NCBI RefSeq assembly: GCF_020911885.1
Contig: NZ_CP087132.1
Coordinates: forward strand, 682,001 to 746,000
DNA length: 64,000 nt
Direction of reading: 5' to 3'
From: Flavobacterium acetivorans
GTDB taxonomy: Bacteria; Bacteroidota; Bacteroidia; Flavobacteriales; Flavobacteriaceae
The translations under genes were made by a program, and so were the position numbers. Positions 9,325-18,178 of the stretch are shown here, in pieces. Below the pieces are notes generated by a model that saw only the letters and a program-made list of their open reading frames with translations, was not told the DNA's origin and ran no database searches. The first letter of the stretch is position 1. Every line of letters starts with the position of its first letter.

Positions 9325-9921
9325 TTACTTCTTTCCCTCCTGATCTTTTCGCATCGCATGATAAAAAGCGGCACGACTCAATGGTTCGTATTCCTCTGTT
9401 TCGCCCAGCATCACCAATTTATCATTATCCGTTTTTCTAAAACTATAATTGGCTAAATTTCCGGTGCGCGTACACACGGCGTGAACCTTTGTCACATATT
9501 CGGCAGTAGCCATAAGTGCCGGCATAGGTCCAAAAGGATTTCCTTTGAAATCCATGTCGAGTCCTGCCACAATAACGCGAATTCCCTGATTGGCTAAATC
9601 GTTACAAACCCGAACAATTTCGTCATCAAAAAATTGAGCCTCATCAATTCCTACCACATCACAACCTTGAGCCAAAATGGCGATATTGGCCGCAGCAGGA
9701 ACTGCCGTAGAACGAATTTCATTGGCGTCATGTGATACCACCATATCGTCATGATAACGGGTATCAATTTCTGGCTTGAAAATCTCCACTTTTTGCTTAG
9801 CAAATTGCGCTCTTTTGAGTCGACGGATTAATTCCTCTGTTTTACCCGAAAACATCGAGCCACAAATTACTTCGATCCAACCAAATTGCTCTTTATGATT
9901 TACTGTATTTTCGAGAAACAT
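9325..9921 (-). CDS. tdk: Thymidine kinase (type II)
   Basis: 198 residues. It phosphorylates thymidine to dTMP with ATP in the pyrimidine salvage pathway. The P-loop CGSMFSGKTEELIRRL (about 20-35), the DEAQFF Walker-B/catalytic-Glu motif and the lasso-region text VHAVCTRTGNLANYSFRK are present. In many type II kinases the lasso is held by four zinc-binding Cys/His residues; here the usual CxxC pair reads CTRT, so the zinc site appears lost. The 5' flank (9922-10151) is non-coding. Confidence 0.94.
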   Translation of the reverse strand: MFLENTVNHKEQFGWIEVICGSMFSGKTEELIRRLKRAQFAKQKVEIFKPEIDTRYHDDMVVSHDANEIRSTAVPAAANIAILAQGCDVVGIDEAQFFDDEIVRVCNDLANQGIRVIVAGLDMDFKGNPFGPMPALMATAEYVTKVHAVCTRTGNLANYSFRKTDNDKLVMLGETEEYEPLSRAAFYHAMRKDQEGKK

Positions 9922-10151
9922 TTCGTATTTTTCTAACTTAAAAAATGAATAGTTTTTATTACTTTGTATCGTAATAAACCGACATGTATTTTATACTTTT
10001 ACATGGTCTCAAAAGTAGAAAATTTTTATCAATTCGAAGATTTGTGGACACTTAATTAAAAATTAAATGTTACCTCCAGAGGAATCTTACTTCCTTAAGC
10101 ATAATACAGAAAAACAAAGAGATACACCATACATACTATAATTTAAACGTT
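9922..10151. other. Non-coding divergent intergenic region
   Basis: 230 bp between the divergent tdk and the acidic-protein gene. It is A+T-rich with no convincing open frame. It presumably holds both promoters, but I see no -33/-7 pair strong enough to call. Confidence 0.5.
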
Positions 10152-11210
10152 ATGAAAAAAAAATTGGAAGCCGATTTAATCAGCATTGCACACAGAATAT
10201 TACAACTTAAGAATAAATCTGATATCAACCAATTGTATTTGGAAACTCAAAAATTATACGAAAAACTGTCTGTGCTTCGTTTTGTGGACACGCATTATGG
10301 TGATGTAAAACCTACCATTGGCTATGCCGAAATTGAAAAAGAAATCGAATCTTTTTTTGAAAAAGATGCCCAAGCTGCTGTTGAAGAAATAGAAATCACC
10401 CAAATCAATTTGGCAACTGAAACAACTTCGGAAGAAACTGTCGAAAAAGAAGCCGTTCTAGCCGAAATCGAGCAAAAACATCTGGAAGTTGAAGAGAAAA
10501 CAATTGAAGCAGCTATTGAGACAAACACTGCGGAAGAAATATTAAATACCGAGGAAACTTTAGAAGAAAAAAAAGAGAGCCTTGAATCCATCAGCGAAAC
10601 CGACGAGGAAATCGATGCCGTAGCATTATCCAATGAAGAGAGTTTAGTTACTGATGAAACTATTGAAGATATTAAAGAAGACGAAGAAGAAATTTCAAAT
10701 GAAAAAGCTCCTGAAAAATTCAAAGCCGCCTTTGAACTATCAGAAGAAATAGAAACCCCTGCAAAACCGGAAGCGGTACAAATCTCGTTTGAAGATCTAT
10801 TGGGCGGAAATTACAACAACACTCTTTTTGTAAAAGTGGACGAGGTAGAAGCCGTTCCTACTACTCCAATATTTGACGCTGTAGAAGAAATTGCTACTGA
10901 ACTAAAGAAACCGGAACAAAATATTGAAACCAAATCTGAAAGTGCAGAGCCAAAATCCCTGTCACTAAATGATAAACTTGCAAAAGGAATCAACATTGAC
11001 TTGAATGATCAAATTGCCTTTGTAAAACACCTTTTTGGGAACAGTAATGAGGATTACAACCGCGTTTTGAACCAATTAATCACTTTTGACAACTTTTACG
11101 AAACCAGAAATTTCATCGAAGAAATGGTAAAACCAGATTACAATAACTGGGAAGGAAAAGCCGATTACGAAGAGCGTTTCATGGATATCATCGAGAAAAA
11201 ATTCCTTTAA
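10152..11210 (+). CDS. Conserved acidic protein of unknown function
   Basis: 352 residues with no signal peptide. The first 75 residues form an ordered-looking helical part (KLEADLISIAHRILQLKNKSD). A Glu/Asp/Thr/Ser-rich low-complexity stretch follows (about 80-290). The C-terminus again looks folded (LNDQIAFVKHLFGNSNEDYNRVLNQLITF...KADYEERFMDIIEKKF). The two conserved ends with an acidic linker resemble a protein I associate with Bacteroidota, but I know no function. It lies eight bases upstream of rsmI, so they are probably co-transcribed. Confidence 0.8.
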   Translation: MKKKLEADLISIAHRILQLKNKSDINQLYLETQKLYEKLSVLRFVDTHYGDVKPTIGYAEIEKEIESFFEKDAQAAVEEIEITQINLATETTSEETVEKEAVLAEIEQKHLEVEEKTIEAAIETNTAEEILNTEETLEEKKESLESISETDEEIDAVALSNEESLVTDETIEDIKEDEEEISNEKAPEKFKAAFELSEEIETPAKPEAVQISFEDLLGGNYNNTLFVKVDEVEAVPTTPIFDAVEEIATELKKPEQNIETKSESAEPKSLSLNDKLAKGINIDLNDQIAFVKHLFGNSNEDYNRVLNQLITFDNFYETRNFIEEMVKPDYNNWEGKADYEERFMDIIEKKFL

Positions 11211-11218
11211 AAAAGTAT

Positions 11219-11935
11219 ATGTCAAAATTATATATCGTTCCCACGCCAATAGGCAATCTTGAAGACATGACCTTTAGAGCCATCCGGATTCTAAAAGAAG
11301 TCGATTTGATTCTTGCCGAAGACACCCGTACCAGCGGAAAATTATTGAAGCATTTTGAGATTGGCACACACATGCATAGCCACCACATGCACAATGAACA
11401 CAAAACGATCGAGAATGTAATTTCCCGATTAAAAGGCGGCGAGAACATCGCATTAATTTCTGATGCAGGAACTCCAGCGATTTCTGATCCTGGTTTTTTA
11501 CTGACTCGTGCTTGTGTAGAACATGGAATTGAGGTAGAATGTCTGCCTGGCGCCACGGCATTCGTTCCTGCTTTGGTAAACAGCGGACTACCCAATGACA
11601 AATTTGTTTTTGAAGGTTTTCTTCCTGAAAAAAAAGGCCGCCAAACCCGATACTTAGAACTTGCCGAAGAAACAAGAACCATGATTCTTTATGTTTCTCC
11701 CCATAAATTAGTAAAAACACTAGCGGAATTCATCACTTATTTTGGTGAAGACAGACAAATTTGTGTTTCCAGAGAACTCTCTAAATTACACGAAGAAAAC
11801 CGCCGTGGAACAGCTAAAGAAGTTTTGGCTCACTTTGAAAAAACAGCTCCGCGAGGAGAAATCGTTGTGGTCGTAGCCGGCAAAACCATCGTTAAAGAAG
11901 CCAAAAAAAATAAATTCCAAAAAGAAGAAGAATAA
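11219..11935 (+). CDS. rsmI: 16S rRNA (cytidine1402-2'-O)-methyltransferase
   Basis: 238 residues. SAM-dependent tetrapyrrole-methylase-fold enzyme that 2'-O-methylates C1402 in the decoding centre of 16S rRNA. Family text is clear: LYIVPTPIGNLEDMTFRAIRILKEVD at the N-terminus (in pieces), AEDTRTSGKLLKH, and ISDAGTPAISDPGFLL, the SAM-binding loop. Normal length. It is followed after 11 bp by the HopJ-family gene. Confidence 0.96.
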   Translation: MSKLYIVPTPIGNLEDMTFRAIRILKEVDLILAEDTRTSGKLLKHFEIGTHMHSHHMHNEHKTIENVISRLKGGENIALISDAGTPAISDPGFLLTRACVEHGIEVECLPGATAFVPALVNSGLPNDKFVFEGFLPEKKGRQTRYLELAEETRTMILYVSPHKLVKTLAEFITYFGEDRQICVSRELSKLHEENRRGTAKEVLAHFEKTAPRGEIVVVVAGKTIVKEAKKNKFQKEEE

Positions 11936-11946
11936 CAACTCGAAAA

Positions 11947-12291
11947 ATGAATATAGCCGATTTTATCTCAAAATTAAAACAAACACCAGAAGCAATTACT
12001 TTCTCAGAAACGATAGCTGTGATTGAAGAAAATTACAATTTTACTCCAACTGCATTCGAAAATGGATTACAGCACAATGCGGCAGGAGAAAACTCCGGTT
12101 CTTGCAAATTATTTGCTTTTGCCGAATTGCAAAATTTATCCCAAGCCGAGACATTAGCTTGCTTTGGTGCTTATTACCGTGAAGAAGTATTGGGAGATCC
12201 GGAAGGAACCAATCACCAAAATATTCGCAACTTTATTACCCATGGTTGGGACGGAATTTCATTTTATGGAAGTCCTTTAGAATTAAAGTAA
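11947..12291 (+). CDS. HopJ-family small protein
   Basis: 114 residues, cytoplasmic. The pattern TAFENGLQHNAAGENSGSCK...CFGAYYREEVLGDPEGTNHQNIRNF matches the HopJ family, named after a Pseudomonas syringae type III effector but widespread in bacteria without such secretion. The function is unknown, and no secretion system is nearby. It sits between rsmI and recJ on the same strand and may be part of one transcript. Confidence 0.85.
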   Translation: MNIADFISKLKQTPEAITFSETIAVIEENYNFTPTAFENGLQHNAAGENSGSCKLFAFAELQNLSQAETLACFGAYYREEVLGDPEGTNHQNIRNFITHGWDGISFYGSPLELK

Positions 12292-12357
12292 ATTATTTAA
12301 GAATTTTTGAAGGTAAAATCCCAAATTAAAAATTGTTAATCCTCAATCAAAAATCAA

Positions 12358-14046
12358 ATGCGCTGGACTCTTAAACCAAAACCTTCCGAAGATAAAATCA
12401 AGCATTTGGCGCAAGCCTTGAATGTGGAAGATTTTGTGGCCACTTTATTAGTGCAACGCGGCATTGAAACTTTCGAAGAAGCTAAAGCTTTTTTCCGCCC
12501 ATCGCTAGATCACCTGCACGATCCTTACTTGATGAAAGACATGGATAAAGCGGTCGGGCGAATAGAAAAAGCGATCGAAAATCAGCAACGCATCCTTGTT
12601 TTTGGCGATTATGATGTTGACGGAACCACGGCCGTTTCTCTCGTTTCTTCCTATTTAAAAAGCTATTACCCAAATGTGGCTACCTATATTCCGGATCGTT
12701 ATGACGAAGGTTATGGCGTTTCCTTCAAAGGAATTGACTTTGCCGATGACAATGGATTTTCGTTGATCATCGCCTTAGATTGCGGTATAAAATCAATTGA
12801 TCATGTCGCTTACGCAAAAGAGAGAAACATCGACTTTATCATTTGTGACCACCATAGACCCGGAAATGAATTGCCCGAAGCAGTTGCTATTTTGGATCCA
12901 AAAAGAGACGATTGCCACTATCCTTATGATGAATTGTGCGGTTGCGGAATTGGCTTTAAATTGATTCAGGCTTTAGGCGCGAACAGAAATCAAACCATTG
13001 CCGATTTAGTACCTTATTTAGATTTGGTTGCCGCCGCCATTGCCGCCGATATCGTCCCGATGACAGGTGAAAACCGAGTGCTGGCTTATTTTGGATTGCA
13101 AGTAATCAATAGCGATCCAAGACCCGGAATTAAAGCTCTGATTCATCAAATAAAAAAACAGACTTTAGATATTACCGATGTCGTTTTTATCATTGCACCT
13201 CGAATCAATGCAGCCGGCCGAATCAAACATGGCAATCATGCCGTGGAATTATTAACTGAATTTGATTTTGAGCAAGCCCAACAATTTGCTTCGGAAATAG
13301 AACAATATAATTCAGATCGTAAAGATCTGGACAAACAGATTACCAAAGAAGCTTTTCAGCAAATTGAAAAAAATCAAGAACAAGAACGATTTACAACCGT
13401 AGTTTATCAAGAAGATTGGCACAAAGGCGTTATCGGAATTGTCGCTTCCCGATTGATTGAAACCTATTATCGTCCTACACTCGTTTTCACAAAAAGTGGC
13501 GATAAATATGCTGCTTCGGCCCGTTCTGTAAAAGGCTTTGACGTTTATAATGCCCTTGATGCCTGCTCGGAACATTTGGAGCAATTTGGCGGACACATGT
13601 ATGCCGCTGGAATGACATTGAAGGAAGAAAATTATTCCATTTTCAAAGAGGCTTTTGAGAAACAGGTTCAGGAAACCATTCATCCGGATATGTTAACTCC
13701 GGAAATCGAGATTGATGCCGAAATCAACTTTTCGGATATCACTCCAAAACTCATTCGGATTTTAAAACAATTTGAACCTTTTGGCCCACAAAATATGACA
13801 CCGGTTTTCTTGAGCAAAAATGTAAAAGATACCGGTTATGCTAAAAAATTAGGTGCTGAAGACGAGCATTTGAAACTCTTTCTAAAACAAAATACTTCTG
13901 AAGGAATTCCGGCAATCGGTTTCGGATTAGGTAATAAAATAGATTTAACTACAAATCAAAAACCCTTTCAAGCAGCCTACTGTATTGATGAAAATGAATG
14001 GAACGGGAAAGTTTCTGTTCAATTGAGATTAAAAAGTATAAAATAA
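12358..14046 (+). CDS. recJ: Single-stranded-DNA-specific 5'-3' exonuclease RecJ
   Basis: 562 residues. DHH-family exonuclease acting in recombination and mismatch repair. The motifs are in order: FGDYDVDGTTA (motif I, metal-binding Asp), ALDCGIKS, and CDHHRPGNELP (the DHH motif). After the DHHA1 domain comes an OB-fold region near the end (QFEPFGPQNMTPVF). The stop codon overlaps the ATG of the next gene (TAATG), so the MFS gene is probably translationally coupled. Confidence 0.96.
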   Translation: MRWTLKPKPSEDKIKHLAQALNVEDFVATLLVQRGIETFEEAKAFFRPSLDHLHDPYLMKDMDKAVGRIEKAIENQQRILVFGDYDVDGTTAVSLVSSYLKSYYPNVATYIPDRYDEGYGVSFKGIDFADDNGFSLIIALDCGIKSIDHVAYAKERNIDFIICDHHRPGNELPEAVAILDPKRDDCHYPYDELCGCGIGFKLIQALGANRNQTIADLVPYLDLVAAAIAADIVPMTGENRVLAYFGLQVINSDPRPGIKALIHQIKKQTLDITDVVFIIAPRINAAGRIKHGNHAVELLTEFDFEQAQQFASEIEQYNSDRKDLDKQITKEAFQQIEKNQEQERFTTVVYQEDWHKGVIGIVASRLIETYYRPTLVFTKSGDKYAASARSVKGFDVYNALDACSEHLEQFGGHMYAAGMTLKEENYSIFKEAFEKQVQETIHPDMLTPEIEIDAEINFSDITPKLIRILKQFEPFGPQNMTPVFLSKNVKDTGYAKKLGAEDEHLKLFLKQNTSEGIPAIGFGLGNKIDLTTNQKPFQAAYCIDENEWNGKVSVQLRLKSIK

Positions 14047-15329
14047 TGAATTCAAATAAGAGTAATAAAAAAGATCCCTACGCTGCTTTGCGTTATAAAG
14101 AATTCAACACTTTTTTACTGCTGCGTTTTGCTATGGTTTTCGCTTGGTCTATGCAATTTATCATTATTGAATGGCAAGTCTATAGCATTACCAAAGACCC
14201 TCTTTCACTGGGAATCATCGGATTAATGGAAGTGATTCCCGCTCTTTCTTTAGCCTTATTTGCCGGTCATGTTGTAGATCAAAAGGAAAAAAAAGGTCTT
14301 TTAGTGAAATGTATTTTGGCCTTTTCCGTAATTAGTTTTGGACTGTTTTTATTGACTTGGCCATCTGTAGTAAGTGATTTTTCGACAAAAACTATTTTGT
14401 ATTCTATTTATTTCTTGGTTTTTTTGGGTGGCTTAGTCAGAGCTTTTCTCGGTCCAACGATCTTTTCGTTACTTTCCTTACTCGTTCCTAAAAAAGCCTA
14501 TCCCAACGCAGCCACCTGGAGCAGTTCGGTTTGGCAAATTGCTTCGGTTGTGGGACCTGCTGTCGCCGGATTTTCAATAACCCTCATTGGTGTGCATTGG
14601 TCGTTATGTACGGTTTTTGCCTGCTCCCTTTTTGCCTTGCTTGCTTTATCACAGATTGAAAAAAAGCCTATTTTGAACCCTAAAATTGGCGAACCGATTA
14701 TGCAAAGTTTATCCGAAGGAATCAAATTTGTCTTTAACAACAAGACCGTTTTAGGCGCTATAACATTAGACATGGTAGCGGTACTTTTTGGTGGTGCTAT
14801 AGCTCTGCTGCCTATTTTTGCTCAAGATATTTTAAAAGTAGGACCCGAAGGTTTTGGATTTCTAAGAGCAGCGCCAGCCGTTGGTGCTTTTTTGACCATG
14901 ATTATTACTGCTTACATCCCTTTGAGTAAAAATGCGGGAATGAAACTTCTATCAGCCATATTTGGCTTCGGAATTTGTATTATAGTCTTTGGGGTTTCCA
15001 CCATTTTTTGGGTATCGCTGATTGCTTTATTTTTAAGCGGTATATTCGACGGTATTTCGGTAGTCATTCGTCAAACGATTCTACAATTAAAAACACCCGA
15101 TCATATGCGAGGCAGAGTTTCGGCAGTAAATTCGATGTTTGTAGGTTCCTCTAATGAATTAGGCGCTTTTGAAAGCGGATTGACTGCAAAATTAATGGGA
15201 ACCGTTACCGCAGTAGTCTTTGGCGGAAGTATGACATTATTGGTTGTTTTGACTACAGGAATGGTCTCTCCTTCTTTTAGGAAACTAGATTTAACAAAAG
15301 ATCTGGAAGAACACGAAAATCAGGAATAA
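14046..15329 (+). CDS. MFS transporter (EntS/MFS_3-like)
   Basis: 427 residues with about 12 transmembrane helices. The start at 14046 is taken because ATG overlaps the recJ stop by one base; a longer in-frame reading extends into recJ and is unlikely. The text RYKEFNTFLLLRFAMVFAWSM followed by QVYSITKDPLSLGIIGLMEVIPA is typical of MFS_3 exporters related to the enterobactin exporter. The cytoplasmic DQKEKKG loop takes the place of the usual GxxxD motif. The substrate is unknown. Confidence 0.88.
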   Translation: MNSNKSNKKDPYAALRYKEFNTFLLLRFAMVFAWSMQFIIIEWQVYSITKDPLSLGIIGLMEVIPALSLALFAGHVVDQKEKKGLLVKCILAFSVISFGLFLLTWPSVVSDFSTKTILYSIYFLVFLGGLVRAFLGPTIFSLLSLLVPKKAYPNAATWSSSVWQIASVVGPAVAGFSITLIGVHWSLCTVFACSLFALLALSQIEKKPILNPKIGEPIMQSLSEGIKFVFNNKTVLGAITLDMVAVLFGGAIALLPIFAQDILKVGPEGFGFLRAAPAVGAFLTMIITAYIPLSKNAGMKLLSAIFGFGICIIVFGVSTIFWVSLIALFLSGIFDGISVVIRQTILQLKTPDHMRGRVSAVNSMFVGSSNELGAFESGLTAKLMGTVTAVVFGGSMTLLVVLTTGMVSPSFRKLDLTKDLEEHENQE

Positions 15330-15367
15330 TTTCAAATTCTTTATTTAGAATAATTACAAATAATACC

Positions 15368-15375
15368 TATATTTG
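15368..15375 (+). promoter_or_regulatory. Bacteroidota -7 element
   Basis: TATATTTG matches TAnnTTTG and lies 17 bases before the ATG of the 118-residue protein gene. Confidence 0.5.
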
Positions 15376-15392
15376 TTTCAAACATTTTTCAA

Positions 15393-15749
15393 ATGAAAGA
15401 AATAAAACAAATATATTACAATGACTCGGGGACTTCTTTTTACTGGAGAAAACAGAATGAAGTGGTCATTGACAAAGTACAATTGATTTTCAGAGAAACC
15501 GGATTTTATTTTAACAAGCAGGAACTGCAGCAATTTAGGCACTGCATTGAAGAGAGCTTTGCTCAAAATAGTCTTTGTGAAGATTGTGAACTAAAAAATA
15601 ATTGTCATAAGTTTTTACTGAAAACGCCTTGCATTCAAATTGATCTGGCTGTTTCCTTGCAAGAACTAACTGCGGTAAAGGATCTGGTCGAAGGCACTTT
15701 ATTTAAAATAAATCTAGATGACTATCTGTTTGGGGTGGGAATGAATTAG
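15393..15749 (+). CDS. Conserved small Cys-containing protein of unknown function
   Basis: 118 residues, no signal peptide. It opens MKEIKQIYYNDSGTSFYWRKQNEV and contains a Cys cluster (LCEDCELKNNCHKFLLKTPC, four Cys within 20 residues) that could bind a metal or form disulfides. I recognise it as a Bacteroidota-restricted type but cannot name a function. Its TAG stop overlaps the stop of the convergent LpxH-like gene (bases 15746-15749 are shared). Confidence 0.8.
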   Translation: MKEIKQIYYNDSGTSFYWRKQNEVVIDKVQLIFRETGFYFNKQELQQFRHCIEESFAQNSLCEDCELKNNCHKFLLKTPCIQIDLAVSLQELTAVKDLVEGTLFKINLDDYLFGVGMN

Positions 15750-16504
15750 TTTTCGAAATTTTTGATTTCGAAATTCTCTCCGTCAAAAACACCATAGGTA
15801 AAATAACTAATCCAGTCGCCTAGATTCACATATTCGGAGTTCTCTCCTACCGTTACTTTCATAGGTAAATGACGATGCCCAAAAACGAGGTAATTGTAGT
15901 GTTTAGTTTCCAATTTCCTTTTGGAATACACAATCAACCATTCATTGTCTTCACCAAGAAATTTAACGTCTTCGGCTCCAGAAATGAGTTTGTTTTTCAC
16001 CGAAAGGTATTGGGCTAAACGCACACCAATATCGGGATGTAACCATCTGAATAGCCATTTCGAAAATGGATTAGTGAAAACTTTTTTCATGCGTTTGTAG
16101 CCCATATCTCCGGGTCCTTTTCCGTCACCGTGACCAATAAGGAACGTTTTATCTCCAAAAGTAAACTCTTTGTTATCATGATAAACCGGAATATTCAATT
16201 CTTTCTGGAAATAATCTTCCATCCACAAATCGTGATTTCCTACGAAAAAATAAATTGGGATTCCGCTGTCTCTAATTTCTGCTAATTTACCCAAAACTCT
16301 TACAAATCCTTTGGGAACCACCGATTTGTACTCGAACCAAAAATCGAATAAATCTCCTAATAAAAAAATAGCTTCGGCATCTTTTTTTATCTCGTCAAGC
16401 CAAGCCACAAAACGCTGTTCCCTGGGAAAACTCAATTCGGCTGTAGGCGCACCAAAATGCTGATCGGAGGCAAAATATATCTTTTTATTATTGGCTAATT
16501 GCAT
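15746..16504 (-). CDS. lpxH: UDP-2,3-diacylglucosamine diphosphatase-like metallophosphatase
   Basis: 252 residues. Calcineurin-like phosphoesterase with all metal-binding blocks: SDQHFG (DxH), GDLFDFW (GDxxD), FVGNHDLWM (GNHD), IGHGDG and FGHRHLP (GHxH). The GDLFDFW and NHDLWM wording is that of LpxH-type enzymes, which cleave UDP-diacylglucosamine to lipid X at the inner membrane in lipid A synthesis. It is transcribed with queD, 23 bp downstream of it. The lpxH assignment is by family; the paralogue LpxH2-like group is an alternative. Confidence 0.88.
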   Translation of the reverse strand: MQLANNKKIYFASDQHFGAPTAELSFPREQRFVAWLDEIKKDAEAIFLLGDLFDFWFEYKSVVPKGFVRVLGKLAEIRDSGIPIYFFVGNHDLWMEDYFQKELNIPVYHDNKEFTFGDKTFLIGHGDGKGPGDMGYKRMKKVFTNPFSKWLFRWLHPDIGVRLAQYLSVKNKLISGAEDVKFLGEDNEWLIVYSKRKLETKHYNYLVFGHRHLPMKVTVGENSEYVNLGDWISYFTYGVFDGENFEIKNFEN

Positions 16505-16527
16505 GAAATTGAAAAGTCAAAATTGAA

Positions 16528-16980
16528 TTAAAAATTATCGCTGGCGTACCATTCAGCAAAAGAAGACTCCGTTTCTTGCAGTTTCAAAGAGAAAAGCTTG
16601 ATGTTTTCAGGCAGTCTACTACTAATTCTTTTGGCAAAATCGACAACCATATTCTCACTCGTAGGCTGGTAATCTACCAGAATTACGTGATGCCCTCTGT
16701 TTTTTAATTCTTCGGCCAATTCAACATGAGGAGTTGTTTCATTAAAAACAGTCGCATGGTCAAATTGATCTACAACCTCTTCTTTTACGATTTTTTTCAA
16801 ATCGGTAAAATCGATCACCATTCCAAATTTGACATCGTTTCTATTCTCTATAGGACTACCGATAACGGTTACCGACAACTTATAACTATGCCCGTGAACA
16901 TTCTTACATTTGCCGTCATAACCATATAAGGCGTGACCGGTTTCGAAACTAAATTTTTTTGTGATTCTGATTTTGCTCAT
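16528..16980 (-). CDS. queD: 6-carboxytetrahydropterin synthase (QueD)
   Basis: About 150 residues, from MSKIRITKKFSFETGHALYG; an ATG two codons upstream (16986) is equally possible. The zinc-binding His of ETGHAL and the CxxxHGH block (CKNVHGHSYKL, catalytic Cys plus two zinc His) are present, as are the later DFTDLKK and DQFDHATVFN. It converts dihydroneopterin triphosphate to 6-carboxytetrahydropterin in queuosine synthesis; the family also includes PTPS-like enzymes. Promoter element at 17000-17007. Confidence 0.93.
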   Translation of the reverse strand: MSKIRITKKFSFETGHALYGYDGKCKNVHGHSYKLSVTVIGSPIENRNDVKFGMVIDFTDLKKIVKEEVVDQFDHATVFNETTPHVELAEELKNRGHHVILVDYQPTSENMVVDFAKRISSRLPENIKLFSLKLQETESSFAEWYASDNF

Positions 16981-16999
16981 TTCCATCTAATTTTGAATA

Positions 17000-17007
17000 C
17001 AAATTTA
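17000..17007 (-). promoter_or_regulatory. Bacteroidota -7 element for queD
   Basis: On the minus strand TAAATTTG matches TAnnTTTG, about 20 bases before the queD start. Confidence 0.5.
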
Positions 17008-17015
17008 GTGAATAA

Positions 17016-17189
17016 TTAACCGTTTTTGTCTCTTTTTTTTGCAGAAGCATACATCCAGTAAGCCAATCCCGCTAAAACAACAAAAGGGATAAAGGAGCCT
17101 ATGAGCACCCCAATTTGATAAGTACCATCGGGTGCAGTTTTTAATTTCTCTGCAATATCAACTTCCTGAACAAGAGCTATAATCTTCAT
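17016..17189 (-). CDS. Small single-pass membrane protein, unknown function
   Basis: 57 residues, MKIIALVQEVDIAEKLKTAP then a hydrophobic segment (about 26-48, IGVLIGSFIPFVVLAGLAYW) and a basic tail KKRDKNG. The ATG is clean and the frame is conserved-looking with a proper stop. It is three bases downstream of the enoyl-CoA hydratase frame end on the same strand. Small proteins like this are easily missed in annotation. The cytoplasmic tail predicts N-out/C-in topology. No function can be proposed. Confidence 0.6.
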   Translation of the reverse strand: MKIIALVQEVDIAEKLKTAPDGTYQIGVLIGSFIPFVVLAGLAYWMYASAKKRDKNG

Positions 17190-17192
17190 TGT

Positions 17193-17963
17193 CTACTGTT
17201 TTTTAAATTGTTCCAAAGCATTTCTGGTAAAATCAGACAAAACTAACTTCCCGGAAATTGCTGCCCTGTCTATTAATACTTGATCCCAATTTTCAGTCCC
17301 TTCCCAAAAAACCTTTTTCATCTCCACCAAAGCTTCCGGATTATAATTCGCTAGTTTGGCGCAAAAATTAACTAATGCCTCATCTAATTCTTCTGTTTTT
17401 TCATAGGTAGCCGCGTAGAGTCCTTTGGCTAAAGCCCAATCAGCTGACTTCCACTCGTGAGCCGATAAAGTCATCTCAGCCAAAGCCGTCTTGCCTATTT
17501 TTCTCGAAACCGCAGGCTCAATTACAAAAGGACCAATCCCTATTGCCAGTTCAGATAACTTAATTGAAGCGTTCTTGCTTGCAAAAACATAATCACAGGC
17601 CGAAGCAATTCCCACACCTCCTCCAACTGTTTTTCCATGAACGCGTCCTACAATTATTTTCTTGCAGCGGCGCATGGCATTAATCAAATGAGCAAATCCT
17701 GAGAAAAAATATTTGCCTTCTTCCAGATTAGTCACCGCCAAAAGTTCATCAAAAGAAGCCCCAGCACAAAAAGCTCCAGATCCTTCGCTTTTCAAAATAA
17801 TTACAGACACCTCACTATTTTCACTTAACTTATTCAGTTCGGCAGTTAAAAGATCTAACAACTGGCGCGGAAAAGAATTACTTGCCGGATGTGCAAATTG
17901 AAGTGTTGCGATTTTATTTTTGATTATTGTGGTTAACGAACCATTTGAATCTTGTACGGACAT
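17193..17963 (-). CDS. Enoyl-CoA hydratase/isomerase family protein
   Basis: 256 residues from MSVQDSNGSLTTIIKNKIATL; a longer frame reaches to 18071 but reads through the tRNA terminator region and is unlikely. Crotonase-fold features: the oxyanion-hole text GSGAFCAGASFDEL, the second GGGVGIASACDYVFAS, and SELAIGIGPFVIEPA where the catalytic acid lies. Likely hydrates or isomerises acyl-CoA thioesters; the substrate is not clear. It is followed by a small membrane protein gene. Confidence 0.86.
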   Translation of the reverse strand: MSVQDSNGSLTTIIKNKIATLQFAHPASNSFPRQLLDLLTAELNKLSENSEVSVIILKSEGSGAFCAGASFDELLAVTNLEEGKYFFSGFAHLINAMRRCKKIIVGRVHGKTVGGGVGIASACDYVFASKNASIKLSELAIGIGPFVIEPAVSRKIGKTALAEMTLSAHEWKSADWALAKGLYAATYEKTEELDEALVNFCAKLANYNPEALVEMKKVFWEGTENWDQVLIDRAAISGKLVLSDFTRNALEQFKKQ

Positions 17964-18045
17964 TTTGAATTGTTTTGCGGTAAAGTTAAAAATATTCAGA
18001 TTAAAGATACTTTTTTTGAACTTGAAATTGTTTAACCTAAGAAAA

Positions 18046-18082
18046 TAAAAAAAGGCTCTGCATTGCTGCAAAGCCTTTTTTT
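18046..18082. terminator. Terminator between tRNA-Ala and the hydratase gene
   Basis: AAGGCTCTGCA and TGCAAAGCCTT can pair, flanked by an A-run and a T-run. It lies directly after the tRNA-Ala 3' end on the minus strand. Confidence 0.7.
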
Positions 18083-18083
18083 C

Positions 18084-18160
18084 TGGTGGAGAATACCGGA
18101 TTCGAACCGGTCACCTCTTGCCTGCCAGGCAAGCGCTCTAGCCAAATGAGCTAATCCCCC
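18084..18160 (-). tRNA. tRNA-Ala (anticodon GGC)
   Basis: The cloverleaf reads GGGGGATTAGCTCATTTGG at the 5' end. The anticodon stem CTTGC/GCAAG has loop CTGGCAG, giving anticodon GGC. The T-loop GGTTCGAATCC is standard, and CCA is encoded at the 3' end (18086-18084). Confidence 0.95.
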
Positions 18161-18170
18161 AATTATGGCG

Positions 18171-18178
18171 CAAATATA
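18171..18178 (-). promoter_or_regulatory. -7 element for tRNA-Ala
   Basis: On the minus strand TATATTTG matches TAnnTTTG, ten bases before the first base of the tRNA. Confidence 0.6.

Noticed and set aside
10322..10723. Ser-rich open frame opposite the acidic protein gene
   Set aside because: It is the complement of Glu-rich codons, a known artefact of GAA/GAG-rich genes.
17964..18071. N-terminal extension of the enoyl-CoA hydratase gene
   Set aside because: The extension reads through the tRNA terminator and has no family similarity; the ATG at 17963 gives normal length.
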